A stretch of 13,274 nucleotides of DNA from an uncultured Lachnospiraceae bacterium (lineage in GTDB: Bacteria > Bacillota > Clostridia > Lachnospirales > Lachnospiraceae), in assembly GCA_902797705.1 (NCBI GenBank), contig CADBTX010000285.1, positions 1 to 13,274 of the forward strand, read 5' to 3'. Positions 13,035-13,274 of the stretch are shown here, piece by piece; position 1 is the first letter of the stretch, and each line of letters starts with the position of its first letter. The notes below the pieces were generated by a model, which saw nothing but the letters and a program-made list of their open reading frames with translations, did not search any database and had not been told where the DNA came from. A program made the translations under genes and the position numbers.

Positions 13035-13274
13035 TCAGACTTTTCCTGCTACTCCGCTGCTCACCGCAGCCTCCGCCACTGCCTTTGCCACTGCCGAACC
13101 CACCTTCGGATCAAAGGCGTAGGGAATGATATGATCTTCATCCAGCTCATTTTCCGGGATCAGATCCGACAGGGCCTTTGCGGCCGCCATCTTCATTTCT
13201 TCATTTATATCACGGGCTCTTACATCAAAGGCTCCCCGGAATATCCCGGGAAATGCCAGCACATTGTTTATCTG
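13035..13274 (-). CDS. Malic enzyme, C-terminal fragment (N-terminal part beyond the window)
   Basis: The last ~79 residues of a malate dehydrogenase (oxaloacetate-decarboxylating). The visible part opens with QINNVLAFPGIFRGAFDVRA, a strongly conserved malic enzyme segment, followed by INEEMKMAAAKALSDL, IIPYAFDP and an Ala-rich helix ending GVAGKV. The enzyme converts malate to pyruvate and CO2 with reduction of NAD(P); cofactor preference cannot be judged from this piece. The gene is cut by the right edge and the frame stays open to base 13274. The AIM24 gene follows 13 bp after its stop with no terminator between, so a shared transcript is possible. Confidence 0.95.
   Translation of the reverse strand, partial: QINNVLAFPGIFRGAFDVRARDINEEMKMAAAKALSDLIPENELDEDHIIPYAFDPKVGSAVAKAVAEAAVSSGVAGKV

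Overview
The window looks like chromosomal DNA from a Firmicute, most likely a Lachnospiraceae-type clostridium. Four things point there. The heat-shock cluster is in the order hrcA-grpE-dnaK-dnaJ. It sits behind a perfect CIRCE operator and a sigma-A promoter. The DnaK lacks the ~23-residue nucleotide-binding-domain insert found in proteobacterial DnaK. A Lys/Ala-rich protein carries a short C-terminal domain that I associate with clostridia (DUF6465-like). The family-level assignment is inference. All genes except the first are on the minus strand.

Layout from left to right: (1) the 5'-truncated end of a plus-strand mannose-1-phosphate guanylyltransferase (manC), converging after only 7 bp on the minus-strand block. 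(2) A minus-strand heat-shock operon, hrcA-grpE-dnaK-dnaJ, followed 12 bp later by a Uma2-family (PD-(D/E)XK-like) gene. The dnaK-dnaJ gap is filled with a chain of hairpins and a direct repeat resembling a dispersed intergenic element. (3) A minus-strand pair transcribed from its own strong promoter: a histone-H1-like Lys/Ala-rich protein, then a polytopic GT-C-type membrane glycosyltransferase that ends in a GC-rich hairpin just upstream of the heat-shock promoter. (4) A compact minus-strand operon: AIM24-family protein, ExbB/TolQ/MotA-type proton channel, ExbD/TolR-type protein, two further small membrane proteins that carry ExbD-like extracytoplasmic domains on non-ExbD anchors, and a secreted/anchored protein with a putative OB-like domain. 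The last five genes (ExbB onward) are joined by four 4-bp stop/start overlaps. (5) The C-terminal end of a malic enzyme, cut by the right edge, 13 bp upstream of the AIM24 gene.

Block 4 is the most interesting part. ExbB/ExbD pairs form proton-driven 5:2 motors that normally energise outer-membrane processes, yet this genome appears monoderm. The operon adds two extra ExbD-type extracytoplasmic domains that are recognisable paralogues of each other, plus AIM24 and an exported OB-like protein. It could encode an undescribed ion-driven envelope machine. The architecture is read from sequence; the function is inference. No tRNA, rRNA, CRISPR array, insertion sequence or phage gene was seen. No stretch over 300 bases lacks a gene.
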